DNA of 64,000 nucleotides from positions 310,001 to 374,000 of the forward strand of contig URPK01000001.1 in assembly GCA_900549715.1 (NCBI GenBank). The letters are read 5' to 3'. Position numbers and translations under genes: made by a program. Source of the stretch: an uncultured Collinsella sp. (GTDB lineage: Bacteria; Actinomycetota; Coriobacteriia; Coriobacteriales; Coriobacteriaceae). Positions 63,888 to 64,000 of this stretch are shown piece by piece; position 1 is the first letter of the stretch, and each line of letters starts with the position of its first letter. The notes beneath the pieces were generated by a model. It was not told where the DNA came from and did no database searches. It worked only from the letters and a program-made list of their open reading frames with translations.

Positions 63888-64000
63888 CCGATTTTGGATT
63901 GGTTATCGGAGGCACTGCTTGGGGTCACAAGCAATTCCAAAACCGGCTACGCGACCAGTCGTATAGGAAATGCCGGGCAAAACCGGAATGGGACTGGTGG
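63888..64000 (-). promoter_or_regulatory. Candidate structured leader RNA, copy 2 (eda), cut by window edge
   Basis: Minus strand, about 60 bases before the eda start. Invariant words shared with copy 1: CAGTCCCATTCCGG, CCTATACGACTG (CCTAGACGACTG in copy 1) and TGCCTCCGATAACC. The pseudoknot pair is CCAGTC/GACTGG here against TCAGTC/GACTGA in copy 1. The second helix is a 13-bp stem of unrelated sequence. The 5' strand of helix P1 lies beyond base 64000. Confidence 0.6.

Noticed and set aside
63826..63915. In-frame N-terminal extensions of eda and of yczE, both starting MPPIT
   Set aside because: The shared residues come from the conserved leader RNA word TGCCTCCGATAACC. Both genes have good ribosome sites at the later ATG, and the residues after MPPIT differ completely.

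Overview
The window looks like chromosome from a gut Coriobacteriia species, most like Collinsella. The evidence is GC-rich DNA, an actinobacterial-style PEP carboxylase, short intergenic gaps and a strong load of host- and diet-glycan catabolism. This is an inference from gene content; there is no rRNA here. I saw no tRNA, phage, CRISPR array or transposase.

Left part (1-25.5 kb): a truncated sensor kinase; a polysaccharide chain-length regulator/tyrosine kinase/phosphatase trio without glycosyltransferases; a GNAT enzyme; htpG; two giant YhgE/Pip membrane proteins; an EamA exporter; an M20 amidohydrolase; a wrecked MFS gene; hisS; ppc. A lactate racemase locus follows: larA and a LarD-like channel on the plus strand, facing larB-larC-tetR on the minus strand, with serB next to it. 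LarC ends where its second domain should begin.

Middle (25.5-38.6 kb): aspS; an evolved-beta-galactosidase locus (LacI regulator, ebgA, ebgC) whose promoter carries three identical LacI-type palindromes; an APC permease; a lone HPr paralogue with Asp in place of regulatory Ser46; and a ferrous iron operon (two feoA, feoB, a Cys-rich partner).

Right part (38.6-64 kb): a pectin/hexuronate island. A LacI regulator precedes uxaC-uxaB-uxaA, a GPH sugar symporter, an intracellular GH28 polygalacturonase, a pectin methylesterase fused to an alpha/beta-hydrolase, an SGNH esterase, GH105, a TIM-barrel isomerase-like protein, a GltD-like and an Old Yellow Enzyme-like flavoprotein, a DhuI-type isomerase with a DhuD/KduD dehydrogenase, a YczE-type membrane protein, a FadR-type GntR regulator and eda. 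Together they would import methylated and acetylated galacturonides, strip and hydrolyse them in the cytoplasm, and channel galacturonate (via tagaturonate and altronate) and unsaturated uronate (via DHU) to KDG and, through KDPG aldolase, to pyruvate. KDG kinase and a pectate lyase are not in the window. A palindromic operator (core GTGAACGTTCAC) recurs at uxaC, the symporter, GH105, kduD and the yczE/gntR gap.

The least explained material is intergenic. (1) Two, probably three, nested palindromes have different but self-complementary arms around constant internal loops. (2) A candidate structured RNA with covarying helices lies about 75 nt before both eda and yczE. (3) A direct-repeat box (CCGTT-N16-CCGTTCA) lies upstream of promoters controlled by different LacI repressors. 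(4) There are a 219-bp MITE-like element, a tandem array of three covarying hairpins and several other paired hairpin families.
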